Source of the DNA: Treponema sp.
GTDB lineage: Bacteria > Spirochaetota > Spirochaetia > Treponematales > Treponemataceae
NCBI GenBank assembly: GCA_014804005.1
Contig: JAAVAP010000029.1
Coordinates: forward strand, 1 to 64,000
Direction of reading: 5' to 3'
DNA length: 64,000 bases
Shown: positions 26,810 through 36,513 of the stretch, piece by piece
Layout: each line of letters begins with the position of its first letter
Numbering within the stretch: the first letter of the stretch is position 1
Notes under the pieces: generated by a model
What the model saw: the letters and a program-made list of their open reading frames with translations, nothing else
Told to the model about the DNA's origin: nothing
The model's database searches: none
Made by a program: the position numbers and the translations under genes

Positions 26810-29800
26810 ACTCCGCGCTTGATTTTTTTCCCGGCACAATCGCGGAAATTTCATTGTCATACATCGCTTCGGCGAAAATGGCGGGAATGAAGTATTCTCC
26901 GCTGTAGACTGCAGTGGCGGCGAATGTAAAATTCGCGCTTGCTCTTTCTCGCAAATCAAAGTATGTGAAAATATTGTCATCGCGGATGTCTTGATACGTG
27001 AACGCCTGTGTCGCAATGTCGGCGGGCATGTCGGCGTTAATGCGCTCGTTCGTGATTTCCCAGCAAGTCGGAATGGGCATCGTGAGTGCGATGTTCTTGA
27101 TGTTCGCGCGCGTCGTGTTTTTTACGCTGATGTTGATTTTAAAACTTTCGCCTGTTCTTATATTCGCGGGATTCAATTCGCGCCCTGAATTTGATATGTA
27201 TTTCACGTCGAGCGAAAGTCCGTCCGAACGCGGATTTTCTTTTCCTGGAATCGAAACTCCTTGCGAGACAAAAGTTCCGTACAAAGTTTTTTTGCAAGTG
27301 TTTTCGATTCGCGCGGATTGAATTTGCGTTTGGCTTGTCGGCAATTTTTCCACGGCGAGCGCGCCTTCGGCTGCGCCGGAAATCGTTTTTTCTTGCGAAA
27401 CGATTTTGTACGAAAGTTTTTCGCTTCCGTAATTTTTGTAGAATGGCAAAAGCGAAATGAGGCTCCATGCGATTTCCTGCGTGCTCAGCCATTCGTCGCC
27501 GCTCAAAGTTTTCGCCACTTCGCTTGCGATTTTGTCCGCCTTGTCGTTTTCGGTGACTACGCAGACAAAAAGATTCATTGCCTGTTCACGTACGCTTGAG
27601 TTGAGCGAGCCGCCAGTTTGACGGAATTTGTTTTGCGCGAATTCGATATTGTTCAAAAGGCGCAACGCCGCGCTTTTTTGTCCTGCCAAAGAATATGCGC
27701 ATGCGAGCATGATCCGTGCGGAAGTGTTTTGCGTTCCTGCCACACCATCGGAAAGGCGATTCATCGATGCAGCGTCCGCGCGACCTGCCAACGCAAGCAC
27801 AAAAAGCCTGTACGCTTGAACTTCCGTTCCGTTATCATATTTGTCGCTTGAGTAGACGTTCCAAGATGTCGCGCTTTGCGCAATGTAATCCAAAAGCTCG
27901 TTCAGGAAATTTTCATCGACATCGTAGCCTGTTTTTTTTGCTTCCAATTCAAAGTGAGTGGCGTAGCAAGTGCCCCATTCGCTCGGCGAATTTCCGCCCG
28001 GCCAATAGGCGAGCCCGCCCGAAGATGTCCTATAATTTTTATGCCGCTTCAAAACAGATTTTACGTTTTCTTTTGTTTCTTCGATTTGCTTTGAAGTAAG
28101 TTTCATAAATTCTGAAAGATAAAGTTGCGGGAACGCGCCCGATGTGATTTGCTCGATGCAGCCGTGCGGATATTTTATGAGCGACGCAAGCCTTTCGTTC
28201 ATATTCATTTGCGGCAGGGTTGAAAGTTCGAGTGTGTTTTGAATCGTGCCGATTTGAGCGGTGCTGTTGATTTCCGCGTCAAAAATTTTACCGGGCTTTA
28301 CGATAAAATTCTGCCGCGTTGTAATGGGAATGCCTCGGCTTTCGATGACTACAGGAACACTCGCCGTGGTTTGCGCTCCGCTCGTTTTCGCCGTGAAATC
28401 AAAATTCGCCGTGCCCTGCGAATTCGTTTTTACCTCGAACGTAACGACCGCGTTGTCGGAAGCTGGAATCGTAACCGTCTTGGAATTTGTTCCGATTGCT
28501 TCTGCGCCAGTAACTTTCAAGGTTACGACAGTTTCCTGATTCCTTTGCGTTCCGTTGAAAATTGTCACGGGAACTTGAATCGTTTCGTCCAAACCCAAAG
28601 TGCGCGGGAGCGAAGGCTGCGCTATAAGATCCGTTTTGACTTTTACGGATTTTTCTGCCGAGCCATACGCGCCGTCTTTGCCAGCGATTACGATTGCGCG
28701 CACCGATCCGATGTATCCTGGCATTTCGAATTCCGTCGCCTTTTTCTCGCCGGCTTTCAGCGTGAAGGGACCGAAGAATTTTACGACGGGCGTGAATCTG
28801 TTCGCGTCAAGCGTGGTTTTGTTGATGGAATCGGCATCGCCTCCGCCAATTGCGAGAAGCGTTTCAAGTTTTCCCGAATACGCGTTCATTACATATTTGT
28901 ACAAATCGTAGTTCGAAATCATCGACGCTTCTTTTTTATAAAATTCGTCGCGCAGATTCACTGCGTGAAAATTCGTCAAGCCCAAAAGCCCGTCGTCAAC
29001 TACGGCGAGCGTGTAAGTCATTTCGCGTCCGCGTTTTTCCGAAACGCTTATAGAACAATTTTTGTGCGGTTCAAAACTTTCCGCCGTCGTGATGACAGGC
29101 TCAAGCAGCGTGGCAGGATTTTCCACTTTTATCGGAACAACTCCGTACAAACGGATCGGAAGGCTGTTGGCACTCTGAGCGTGCGGCTGCAAAAGCGTGA
29201 TGTGCGCGTAGACATTCGGCGACATTTCCTGCGTGAGAGGAAGTCTGTAGGAAGTAGTTTCATTTTTTGTGTCAATCCATTCCTGCTTTAAAATCTTGCC
29301 TGATTTTTCTATCGTAACAAGCGCACGCGCACCACTCCCTGAAGAAAAACTGATTTGCGCATTTTCGCCGACGTTGTAATTTTTTTTGTCCGTCAAAAGC
29401 GTGAGCATCGCGGCACCGTCCGCACCGTTTTCCTGCGCGCGTCCTGCCCAATTCGGCCAGTCGATGTAGACGATTTTTCCCGCGCTGTGTTTTGAGCCGT
29501 CGGAAACCAATACAAGGTAGCGTCCCCAAGAAGGATAGTCCACGCGGAAATCAAAGCTGCCCTTGCCGTCTATTATTTCGACTTTGCCGTTATTCACGAG
29601 CGACGACGATTCATAGGAAACATAAGTGGCGTTTGTGAGTGCGTCTTTTTCCCACCACCATTTCCATTCGAGTTTGTAGATTGCATAATCCAATTCGGCA
29701 GATTCAATTGGCTTGCCTTCTGCGTCCAGCAGAACGACATCCGCCCTTTGCGCTTGGTCGGTCAAAAGCATTCCGCGCGCCGCGTCGCCTTTTGGAGTTT

Positions 29801-32363
29801 TTATTCCGCAATATCGTTCGAATGGAGAAAAGATGAATGATTTTGTTTCCGCCGAAAACGCGCCCGAAGGCTCGAAAATTCGGCTGGTATAATTTGCGCG
29901 AAGTTTGCCCGGCAAATTTTCGTTTGAAGAAAGCCTTGCGGAAAAAATCGCCTGCGAGTTTGCGTCGAGATTTCCTTCCCAAATTGTGTCATGGCTTGTG
30001 TCGAAAGTGGCGCGAGGATTTGTGAACGAATATTCGGGATAGCGTTCATAATTGTTTGAGGCGCTTGAAAAACTCACGGAAACGTCCGCCTTGTAATTCG
30101 GAGTTTTCGCTCCGTGAAGCCATTCGCCTTTTAATGTGAATGTGTTTTCCCCTGCCTTTAAGATTTCGGATTCGCTTTCAAGTTTTACGGAAAGTTTGTT
30201 CGGAACGACTGTTTCGATTTTCAGCGGGCGAGTCCATTCCGAGCCTCCGACTTTCACTCGCGCAAGGTAGATTCCTGTGGGCGAGTTTTCGTTTGTCGAA
30301 GTTTGAATCGGGTAGAAGCCGTCAACATTTTCTTTTATTATGCGGCTTTCCAAGAGGCGGCCGCTCGGTTCTAGCAGCTCGAACGTCACGGGAAAATCTT
30401 TTGGGATCGTGCCTTGCAAATCCTGCAAAACGAAAGTCAGGTAAAGGGTGTCGCCTGGCCGCCAAACTCCGCGTTCGCCATAGATGAAACCTTTCACGCC
30501 GTTCTTCGCTTTTTCGCCGCCTGTTTCAAAATGGCTCACGCTCAATTCAGTTCCGTTGGAAAGTTTGAGGAACGAATTTTGATTTGATTTCTTTGCGAAC
30601 ACCGCGAAAACTTCCGCGTCAGGATTTTTGAAAATCGCGCGTCCGTTTGAATCTGTTTTTTCCGTGGCGAGATTTCGACCCACGTAATTTACAAGCGTGA
30701 TTTCTGCGGAAGCGATTGGAGAAGCCGTTTTCAAATCCGCCGCCGTAACGTAAAGATTTCCGTCCACGTCTTTTTTCGCCAAAAGTCCGATGTCGGAAAT
30801 CAATACGTTTCGTTCGATCAAACTTGCGCCGTTGTAGTTCGACATGTAAAATGCGGGATGGCACGGATCGTCATCGTATCGCCAATAAGTGGATCTTTTT
30901 TCATAATCCATATTTTCAACATTGTCCCAATAACTTGATTCGCCGCGCAACTTGTAGTTGCCGATTGTGTCTTCCGGCATTGGCAAGTCAGAAAAATCCG
31001 CGTGGTTTTTGGCGCAAACATATTTTGCGTTTTGCTTTCTGAAACTCACGCGAATTTGGAACATTCCGTTGGGATATTTTTTCGTCAATTCTGAAATGTC
31101 GATTCCGGATGTAACGGTACGATTTTTCATTTCGTCTTTCCATTCCAGCGGAACATTTTTTTCCCAAACCGGCTCGCCCACGCGATACAAAGATTCCTTG
31201 CCGTTGAGTTCGTTGCTCTGCAAAAAATTCGTGATGTTCCAATCGTGAATCAAAAATGCCTGAATCAAAAGTCCGCTCAAATTTACGGTTTGGACGGCGA
31301 GAATGTTTTTTTGCGAAGTGGGAATTATCACCGCGTTGGAATTGCTTTCGACAAAGCGGACGCTAGGCAAATTCCACGCCTCGTTTTTTGTGGAAACAGT
31401 TTCGCCAAGCGCGAGCAACGCTCCGTCCGAACTTCTGATTCCGCTTTGTATTTCTACTTGCGAAATATTTTCAAAATCGTTTTCGTTGTAAATCGTCAAA
31501 ACATTTTTGCGGACGTTCACGCTGAATGCGTCGTTGTTTTTGGAAACAGTTTTTATGAAAGCCTTGATGTCCTGCGACGGATCAAGAAGTTTTGAAAAAC
31601 TCAAGATGATTTTGTTTTTCTGCGTTTTGTTCACGTCGAAAATCACGAAATCGTTTTTGGCGGGAATCCTGAATTTTTTTTGCCCGCGCAATTCGCTACG
31701 CCCGTTTTTTGCGCCGAGCGAAATTCCGTTCCAAGAAATTTTCAAAGTCTTGAAATTATTTTTGCTCGTAATTCCGCCGATTTTAAAATTTGAGACGAGT
31801 GGATTTTTCGCGTTGCTTCCTGCCCAAGAAATTTTAAGTTTTTGGAAAGTTCCGAATTTCGCTTTGAGTGATTTTTGAAGCTGTTTTTTTGAAACGGGAA
31901 TGTCGGTGGAAAAAGTTCCGTCGAGCGTGAATTCGTTTTTGTCGTCCGAAATCACGAATGAGTCGAACTGCACTTTGACTTCCGCGTTTTGCGTAAAATA
32001 TTTGTGAACGTAAATCGCATCTTCCGAAAGCGCGAAAAGTTTTGCGCAGTCGGCAATGAGCGTGATTTCCTGTTCCGCGCGATAAGGCTTGCTCGGAATA
32101 AAAGTTGCGCGTTTTCCCGAAACGCTCCATTCGCCTTTTTGCGACGGCACGAGCGAAATCGCTTCTGCGACATTCGCGTTGCTTGGAATTTCATTTGAAA
32201 ATTCTATTACGATTGAGTCGAGCCGCCCGAGACTTGTTCCTCCGATTTGCGAGACAAAGCCTTCGCCGCGCTCAAGTTGTTGTTCGGAAAATTGCGCGGG
32301 CTTTTTCGCACAGCCAAAAATTAAAAATGAAACTAAAATAAAAAAGATGTGTCGTGCTTTCAT
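26808..32363 (-). CDS. Alpha-2-macroglobulin family lipoprotein with thioester motif
   Basis: 1851-aa periplasmic protease trap of the bacterial A2M family. The signal peptide MKARHIFFILVSFLIFGC has its lipidated Cys at residue 18. Macroglobulin domains (MG/A2M_N, including RGVWRPGDTLYLTFVLQD near 645) lead to A2M_N_2 (about 1000-1150), the A2M core with GPFTLKAGEKKATEFEMPGY (about 1195), and the thioester domain with the intact motif GCIEQ near residue 1402. A complement-like thiol-ester domain and C-terminal receptor-like MG domain follow. It has its own promoter with the -10 six bases before the ATG. The common partner, penicillin-binding protein 1C, is not adjacent. Confidence 0.92.
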   Translation of the reverse strand: MKARHIFFILVSFLIFGCAKKPAQFSEQQLERGEGFVSQIGGTSLGRLDSIVIEFSNEIPSNANVAEAISLVPSQKGEWSVSGKRATFIPSKPYRAEQEITLIADCAKLFALSEDAIYVHKYFTQNAEVKVQFDSFVISDDKNEFTLDGTFSTDIPVSKKQLQKSLKAKFGTFQKLKISWAGSNAKNPLVSNFKIGGITSKNNFKTLKISWNGISLGAKNGRSELRGQKKFRIPAKNDFVIFDVNKTQKNKIILSFSKLLDPSQDIKAFIKTVSKNNDAFSVNVRKNVLTIYNENDFENISQVEIQSGIRSSDGALLALGETVSTKNEAWNLPSVRFVESNSNAVIIPTSQKNILAVQTVNLSGLLIQAFLIHDWNITNFLQSNELNGKESLYRVGEPVWEKNVPLEWKDEMKNRTVTSGIDISELTKKYPNGMFQIRVSFRKQNAKYVCAKNHADFSDLPMPEDTIGNYKLRGESSYWDNVENMDYEKRSTYWRYDDDPCHPAFYMSNYNGASLIERNVLISDIGLLAKKDVDGNLYVTAADLKTASPIASAEITLVNYVGRNLATEKTDSNGRAIFKNPDAEVFAVFAKKSNQNSFLKLSNGTELSVSHFETGGEKAKNGVKGFIYGERGVWRPGDTLYLTFVLQDLQGTIPKDFPVTFELLEPSGRLLESRIIKENVDGFYPIQTSTNENSPTGIYLARVKVGGSEWTRPLKIETVVPNKLSVKLESESEILKAGENTFTLKGEWLHGAKTPNYKADVSVSFSSASNNYERYPEYSFTNPRATFDTSHDTIWEGNLDANSQAIFSARLSSNENLPGKLRANYTSRIFEPSGAFSAETKSFIFSPFERYCGIKTPKGDAARGMLLTDQAQRADVVLLDAEGKPIESAELDYAIYKLEWKWWWEKDALTNATYVSYESSSLVNNGKVEIIDGKGSFDFRVDYPSWGRYLVLVSDGSKHSAGKIVYIDWPNWAGRAQENGADGAAMLTLLTDKKNYNVGENAQISFSSGSGARALVTIEKSGKILKQEWIDTKNETTSYRLPLTQEMSPNVYAHITLLQPHAQSANSLPIRLYGVVPIKVENPATLLEPVITTAESFEPHKNCSISVSEKRGREMTYTLAVVDDGLLGLTNFHAVNLRDEFYKKEASMISNYDLYKYVMNAYSGKLETLLAIGGGDADSINKTTLDANRFTPVVKFFGPFTLKAGEKKATEFEMPGYIGSVRAIVIAGKDGAYGSAEKSVKVKTDLIAQPSLPRTLGLDETIQVPVTIFNGTQRNQETVVTLKVTGAEAIGTNSKTVTIPASDNAVVTFEVKTNSQGTANFDFTAKTSGAQTTASVPVVIESRGIPITTRQNFIVKPGKIFDAEINSTAQIGTIQNTLELSTLPQMNMNERLASLIKYPHGCIEQITSGAFPQLYLSEFMKLTSKQIEETKENVKSVLKRHKNYRTSSGGLAYWPGGNSPSEWGTCYATHFELEAKKTGYDVDENFLNELLDYIAQSATSWNVYSSDKYDNGTEVQAYRLFVLALAGRADAASMNRLSDGVAGTQNTSARIMLACAYSLAGQKSAALRLLNNIEFAQNKFRQTGGSLNSSVREQAMNLFVCVVTENDKADKIASEVAKTLSGDEWLSTQEIAWSLISLLPFYKNYGSEKLSYKIVSQEKTISGAAEGALAVEKLPTSQTQIQSARIENTCKKTLYGTFVSQGVSIPGKENPRSDGLSLDVKYISNSGRELNPANIRTGESFKINISVKNTTRANIKNIALTMPIPTCWEITNERINADMPADIATQAFTYQDIRDDNIFTYFDLRERASANFTFAATAVYSGEYFIPAIFAEAMYDNEISAIVPGKKSSAE

Positions 32364-32369
32364 AAAAAT

Positions 32370-32398
32370 ATTTTAGCACAACTCGCGCGGTTTTGCAA
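32370..32398 (-). promoter_or_regulatory. Alpha-2-macroglobulin promoter, leaderless arrangement
   Basis: Minus strand: TTGCAA (32393-32398), 17-base spacer, TAAAAT (32370-32375, preceded by TGC). Six bases separate the -10 from the ATG and there is no ribosome site. Confidence 0.6.
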
Positions 32399-32571
32399 TT
32401 GCTTCTATAAGAATAAATAAAATGCGATGTAGGCAAAAAGCAACGTTTAAGATTGTCGTTGAAATAGCGAGACAATTTTTAAACGTTGGTTTGAATTGGC
32501 GAGTGAGTCGCGCCGAATTTTTTTGATGCGTTTTGAGAATGCCCCAAAAAAAGCTCGGCGTGCGAATCAGC

Positions 32572-35334
32572 TCAGTCTTTCAACAGCATTATTCCAGTCG
32601 CGCTTGAAATGCGCCGCGAAAATCCTATGTGCTCGATTTTGATTCCGGGCTTCGTGTGCTCGAGAGTCACTTCGTAAATGCCCGCAGCGAGTTTCAAAAG
32701 TCCAATCAAAACGCCGACGGTTTTTCCTTCGGTGGTGCGGCAGTCAAGGCTGAGCGCTTCGTGCCCGTCGATTTTGAGATTGCACACCGACTGCGAAACT
32801 GTGCCATCGTTTGGCTTTGAATACAATGCCAAAAAATTGTACACGCCGTCTTCAGGAACTTTTATTCTGCGTTTTGTCTCGCCGTTTTTCATGAACTTGA
32901 AATTTTCTTCTGCGGCCGGCGTTCCGTCGTTCTCTTCGGAAATTGTCGGCGTAAACGAAATTATTTCGTCGAGCGAACGAAGCGGACGTTTTGCCACGAG
33001 AGAATTTTGCAAAAAGTTCAAAACGTCTTTTGCGCAAATTTGAAGTTGCGCACGAGTGAGCGTGCCTTGCTTTAAAGCGGCTTTTATATTGTCGCTGTTG
33101 CCGTCTTTTTCCGCCTTGTCGTTTTCTACAATCATGAAGACATCGTTTCGAGCGCATACCATTTGCGCTACGTTTTTCACGCTGGATTCTCCGCCATTCA
33201 CGCAGTCGTTCATCGTCGCCCACCAGTCCGTCATCACGAGTCCTTTGTAATTCCATTCGCCGCGCAAAATTGTCGTGTTCAAATCGAAATTTGAAGCCGC
33301 TTGAATTCCGTTTATCAAATTGTAGCTTGTCATAATTGATTGCACGCCACCTTCTTTCACCGCCATTTCGAACGCCTTCAAATAAATTTCGCGCAACGCC
33401 CGTTCCGAGACGATACAATTGTTTTCGCGTCTTGAAGTTTCGCGGCTGTTCGCGGCAAAATGTTTTATCGTGGCGTGCGCTCCGCTCGAAGCGATTCCTC
33501 GGATTGTCGCAAGCGTCATCATTCCAGTCAAAAGCGGATCTTCCGAAAAATATTCGAAGTTGCGGCCGCCGAGCGGATTTCTGTGAATGTTGATTCCAGG
33601 TCCCAAAATCGTGTCCACGTTATTCGCGAGAATTTCTTTGCCTTCGAATCGCATCAGTTCTTCCACCAAAATCGGATTCCATGTGCATGCGAGCAAAGTT
33701 CCGATCGGCATGAGAGAAGCTTCTTTTCCCGTGTCCATTCGAACGCCCGAAGGTCCGTCCGCGCAAGAAGCCACAGGCACTCCGTATTCGTAGAGCGCGT
33801 GGCTTACGCCGCCGAACGCGGATGCCACTCCCGCCGTAACTTTTCGGCTCGCCATTCCTTCGCCGCGCACCAATGTCGCTAATTCTTCGTCGTTGAGCTG
33901 CGCGATAAATTCATCCTGCGAATTTTTGCCCGAAAGAACGTCGCAGAATTTTATTCCAGCGTTTCCCGTAAAAGGAATTTCTTTCGGCGAATTTTTTTCG
34001 ATTCTTTTTGCAAGATCGTATTTTCTGCGCGGCGCGTCTTCCCATTCGATTTTGTAATTTCCATTTTCAAGTTTTTCGCCAACTTTTATTCGCTTGAACG
34101 AATTTATTGGAGCGAGCGCGGAATCCAATTTTTCCACGACGATTTGATTTTCGAGAAAAACCGAATCGCTTGCGCCAAACGAAATTTTTTGCGCGCTTGA
34201 AACATCAGTTCCGCCGTAGAAAAAATATTCGCCAGCTTCGAGCACACGGCAGAATTCGTTTCCACTTGCGCCACAATCGTCGTATGAAGCGAGCGAGTCG
34301 ATTTCAAACGAAAGCGAAATCGTTTCTTCCTGCCCCGATTGCAAAAGCGAAGTTTTTTTGAACGCCGCCAAAACTCGCGCCGCTTTTCCCAATTTTCCTT
34401 GCGGAGCTTCGGCATAAATTTGAACGACTTCTTTTCCCGCCACGCTTCCGATATTTTTTACGCGCGATGAAATCGAAATTGTTTTGCCGTCGAAATTCGC
34501 ATCGAAAAATTCCACGCTGAATTTCGTGTAAGAAATTCCGAATCCGAACGGATACAAAATTTTTTCGCGGGCAAACGTATTGAAAAATCTGTAGCCGACG
34601 AAAACGTCTTCGCAATAAATGCTGTCGAGCGACGTGGCGAAATTTTCTGTGGAAAGATAGTCGTCAATCGAGCGCGCGATTGTGTCGGAAAGTTTTCCGC
34701 TCGGATTCGTCTTGCCAAGAAGAATGTTCGCCGTGGCGCGTCCGGCTTCTTGCCCGCCTTGCCAAGCCATTAAAATCGCAGTGATGTTTTCGAATTCTTT
34801 TTCTTGCGTCCAAGCAGTGTCGATGATTCCGCAAGTGTTGAAAACGAGCACGACTTTTTCGAACGCGGCGCAAATATTTTTTATGTTTTGAATCTCTTCG
34901 TCCGTGAGAAAATACGAGCCTTTTTGCAAAATTAAATCCTTGTCTTCGCCGGCGTTGCGCGTGATTACGACCACCGCTTTTTGCGAAATTGCAGCGGTTT
35001 CAAAAGCGAGTTCTTTTGAAACCGGCATTTCCTTTTGGCAGAAAGGTTCGGCCGCCCAGCCTCCGCCGCCGTTGTCGAACGGATTTTCCTTTATCCATTG
35101 CGCGTATTTTTCCAAAAGCGCGGGATTCGCGTTGGGAAGATTTTCGATTAAATTCGTGGAATAAGGAGCGTGCACCGAGCCTCCCGAGCCAAGGCCGCAT
35201 TTCAAAAAGTCAAACTGACCTCTGCCAAAAACGCTCACGCATTCGTGCGCGTCAAGCGGAAGAGTTCCGCACTCGTTTTTGAGAAGTACGATACCTTCTT
35301 CCGCCGCTTCAAGAATTTTCTGTGCGAATGTCAT
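32572..35334 (-). CDS. GH3-family beta-glucosidase with swapped domain order
   Basis: 920-aa glycoside hydrolase family 3 enzyme, likely a beta-glucosidase or related exo-glycosidase. The usual C-terminal domain comes first (EGIVLLKNECGTLPL at about residues 13-27), then a fibronectin III-like domain (RVLAAFKKTSLLQSGQE near 325). The catalytic (alpha/beta)8-type domain (about 470-780) follows, with SCADGPSGVRMD, LGPGINIHRNPLGGRNFEYF, IKHFAANS and the nucleophile Asp in GLVMTDWW near 728. A C-terminal beta-sandwich (about 815-915) resembles a carbohydrate-binding module. ATG 35334 has GGAG 8 bases ahead. There is no signal peptide, so it is probably cytoplasmic. Confidence 0.9.
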   Translation of the reverse strand: MTFAQKILEAAEEGIVLLKNECGTLPLDAHECVSVFGRGQFDFLKCGLGSGGSVHAPYSTNLIENLPNANPALLEKYAQWIKENPFDNGGGGWAAEPFCQKEMPVSKELAFETAAISQKAVVVITRNAGEDKDLILQKGSYFLTDEEIQNIKNICAAFEKVVLVFNTCGIIDTAWTQEKEFENITAILMAWQGGQEAGRATANILLGKTNPSGKLSDTIARSIDDYLSTENFATSLDSIYCEDVFVGYRFFNTFAREKILYPFGFGISYTKFSVEFFDANFDGKTISISSRVKNIGSVAGKEVVQIYAEAPQGKLGKAARVLAAFKKTSLLQSGQEETISLSFEIDSLASYDDCGASGNEFCRVLEAGEYFFYGGTDVSSAQKISFGASDSVFLENQIVVEKLDSALAPINSFKRIKVGEKLENGNYKIEWEDAPRRKYDLAKRIEKNSPKEIPFTGNAGIKFCDVLSGKNSQDEFIAQLNDEELATLVRGEGMASRKVTAGVASAFGGVSHALYEYGVPVASCADGPSGVRMDTGKEASLMPIGTLLACTWNPILVEELMRFEGKEILANNVDTILGPGINIHRNPLGGRNFEYFSEDPLLTGMMTLATIRGIASSGAHATIKHFAANSRETSRRENNCIVSERALREIYLKAFEMAVKEGGVQSIMTSYNLINGIQAASNFDLNTTILRGEWNYKGLVMTDWWATMNDCVNGGESSVKNVAQMVCARNDVFMIVENDKAEKDGNSDNIKAALKQGTLTRAQLQICAKDVLNFLQNSLVAKRPLRSLDEIISFTPTISEENDGTPAAEENFKFMKNGETKRRIKVPEDGVYNFLALYSKPNDGTVSQSVCNLKIDGHEALSLDCRTTEGKTVGVLIGLLKLAAGIYEVTLEHTKPGIKIEHIGFSRRISSATGIMLLKD

Positions 35335-35376
35335 AGTTTTCTCCGGATTTTTCAATAAATAATTTTTGCCTTGCAA

Positions 35377-36013
35377 AGCAAAGTTTCGGTCGTCCTGTTC
35401 GAATCCGAAATCAGCGCGCCGCCTTTGCCGATTTAAAACATTGTTTCCTCTAAAAATGATGATTCAAATCGGAAGTCTCATCATACAGAAAAAGACGAAA
35501 TTGTGCAAGAAGAGGCGAAAAAGCGCGTTTTTTTCGCCCGAGCATGTCGTATTCCGCCGCTATTGGCATACATCTCCGCGTCGAGCGTGAAGGACATCTC
35601 GCCTAGCGCGTGGTAGCGGTATACTGTTTCGAAAAGCTGTCTGCTAAAGGAAAATTTTCAATGATTGAAAATTTTCAGAATTTTTAATCATTGAAAATTC
35701 TCGAAATTTTTAATGATTAAAAATTTTTAGAATTTTTAATCATCTATTACGTACGTTTTTAATCATTAAAAACGTACATTTTCAACCATTCAAAACGTAC
35801 GTTTTCAATAGTCTATAACGAGAGTTTTTAATAATCAAAAGCCTCGAAGCAAGCGTCGTGACATGAAAACCTCCGCACGGAGAAAATTCTATTTTGTAAG
35901 GTAGAAAAACTTCTATAAATAAATTAAGGACATGGGTAAAAATCATTTTTTACCATAATGTTTATCAGAAAGTAAGCCGATTCCACATAATTGTAGAAAA
36001 ATTGATACAGCAG
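35377..36013. other. 637-base intergenic region
   Basis: No gene seen. 35427-35483 is bounded by the inverted repeat CCGATTT / AAATCGG, and 35514-35538 forms a hairpin GGCGAAAAA / TTTTTCGCC. From 35650 to 35838 there is an array of eight small palindromes, listed separately. The remainder, 35840-36013, shows nothing. Confidence 0.6.
35650..35838. repeat. Array of eight AT-rich palindromes, 26-bp then 23-bp period
   Basis: Eleven-base cores of the form TNAATNATTNA start at 35658, 35684, 35710, 35736, 35759, 35782, 35805 and 35828. The step is 26 for the first four and 23 afterwards. Two units extend to perfect 27-bp palindromes with different arms: GAAAATTTTCAAT mirrored about G35663 (35650-35676), and GTACGTTTTTAAT mirrored about the centre at 35764 (35751-35777). 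Neighbouring units share and exchange arms. Confidence 0.9.
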
Positions 36014-36367
36014 TCATTCCACCTGTGGTTTTGGAGCAACGTCAAATTTCTGCAAAACAACGAGAAATTCTTTGAGCAGCTGCTTTTTTCCCATGGGAAG
36101 CATGGAAATCGCGTCGGCAAGGCAACCGCCCGCAAAAGCCTTGTTTTTGGAGTTCTGCTCAGAGTCGCCTGTCACCAAATATTCAACAGACACATTTAGA
36201 ACTTGCGCAATTTTTACGGCAACATCGGCAGGTGGAATAGAGCCGCGCGCGCCAAGGTATCCCTCCAATGTACGTTGCGAAATTCCTGTCTTAATCGCAA
36301 GTTCCTTCACTTTGATATCTTGAAAATCAAGTTCCGAGCGCAAAGTTTCCCGAAATAACGAACCCAT
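36014..36367 (-). CDS. XRE-family (Cro/CI) transcriptional regulator
   Basis: 117-aa repressor-type protein. The helix-turn-helix lies at about residues 17-60: VKELAIKTGISQRTLEGYLG followed by PPADVAVKIAQVLNVSVEYLV, the standard HTH_3 layout. The C-terminal tail (about 75-117) is short and probably mediates dimerisation. It is divergent from a lipoprotein gene, and a 12-bp inverted repeat between them probably is its operator. ATG 36367 has no strong ribosome site. Confidence 0.88.
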   Translation of the reverse strand: MGSLFRETLRSELDFQDIKVKELAIKTGISQRTLEGYLGARGSIPPADVAVKIAQVLNVSVEYLVTGDSEQNSKNKAFAGGCLADAISMLPMGKKQLLKEFLVVLQKFDVAPKPQVE

Positions 36368-36404
36368 AATTGATTAAGAATACTTCATTGTGCGTATAAA
36401 GTGC

Positions 36405-36456
36405 TTGACAAATCTACAAATAACGTTTACTATGATATTAAATACGCTATTTGTAG
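36405..36456 (+). promoter_or_regulatory. Promoter with inverted-repeat operator for the FN3 lipoprotein
   Basis: TTGACA (36405-36410), 17-base spacer, TACTAT (36428-36433). An inverted repeat CTACAAATAACG (36414-36425) / CGCTATTTGTAG (36445-36456), with one mismatch, spans the spacer and the predicted start. The left arm would also cover the -35 of the divergent XRE gene, so one site could control both. Confidence 0.7.
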
Positions 36457-36513
36457 TGTAATATTATATTTTCACGACAGCCAATTTTGATGTAAAGGCT
36501 GAAGGAGCATTCT

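Noticed and set aside
28239..29291. 350-aa plus-strand ORF within the alpha-2-macroglobulin gene
   Set aside because: Antisense shadow, rich in Arg and Phe, with no ribosome site or recognisable domain.
35650..35838. CRISPR array or IS end
   Set aside because: Units abut each other without spacers, the arms vary and no transposase is near.
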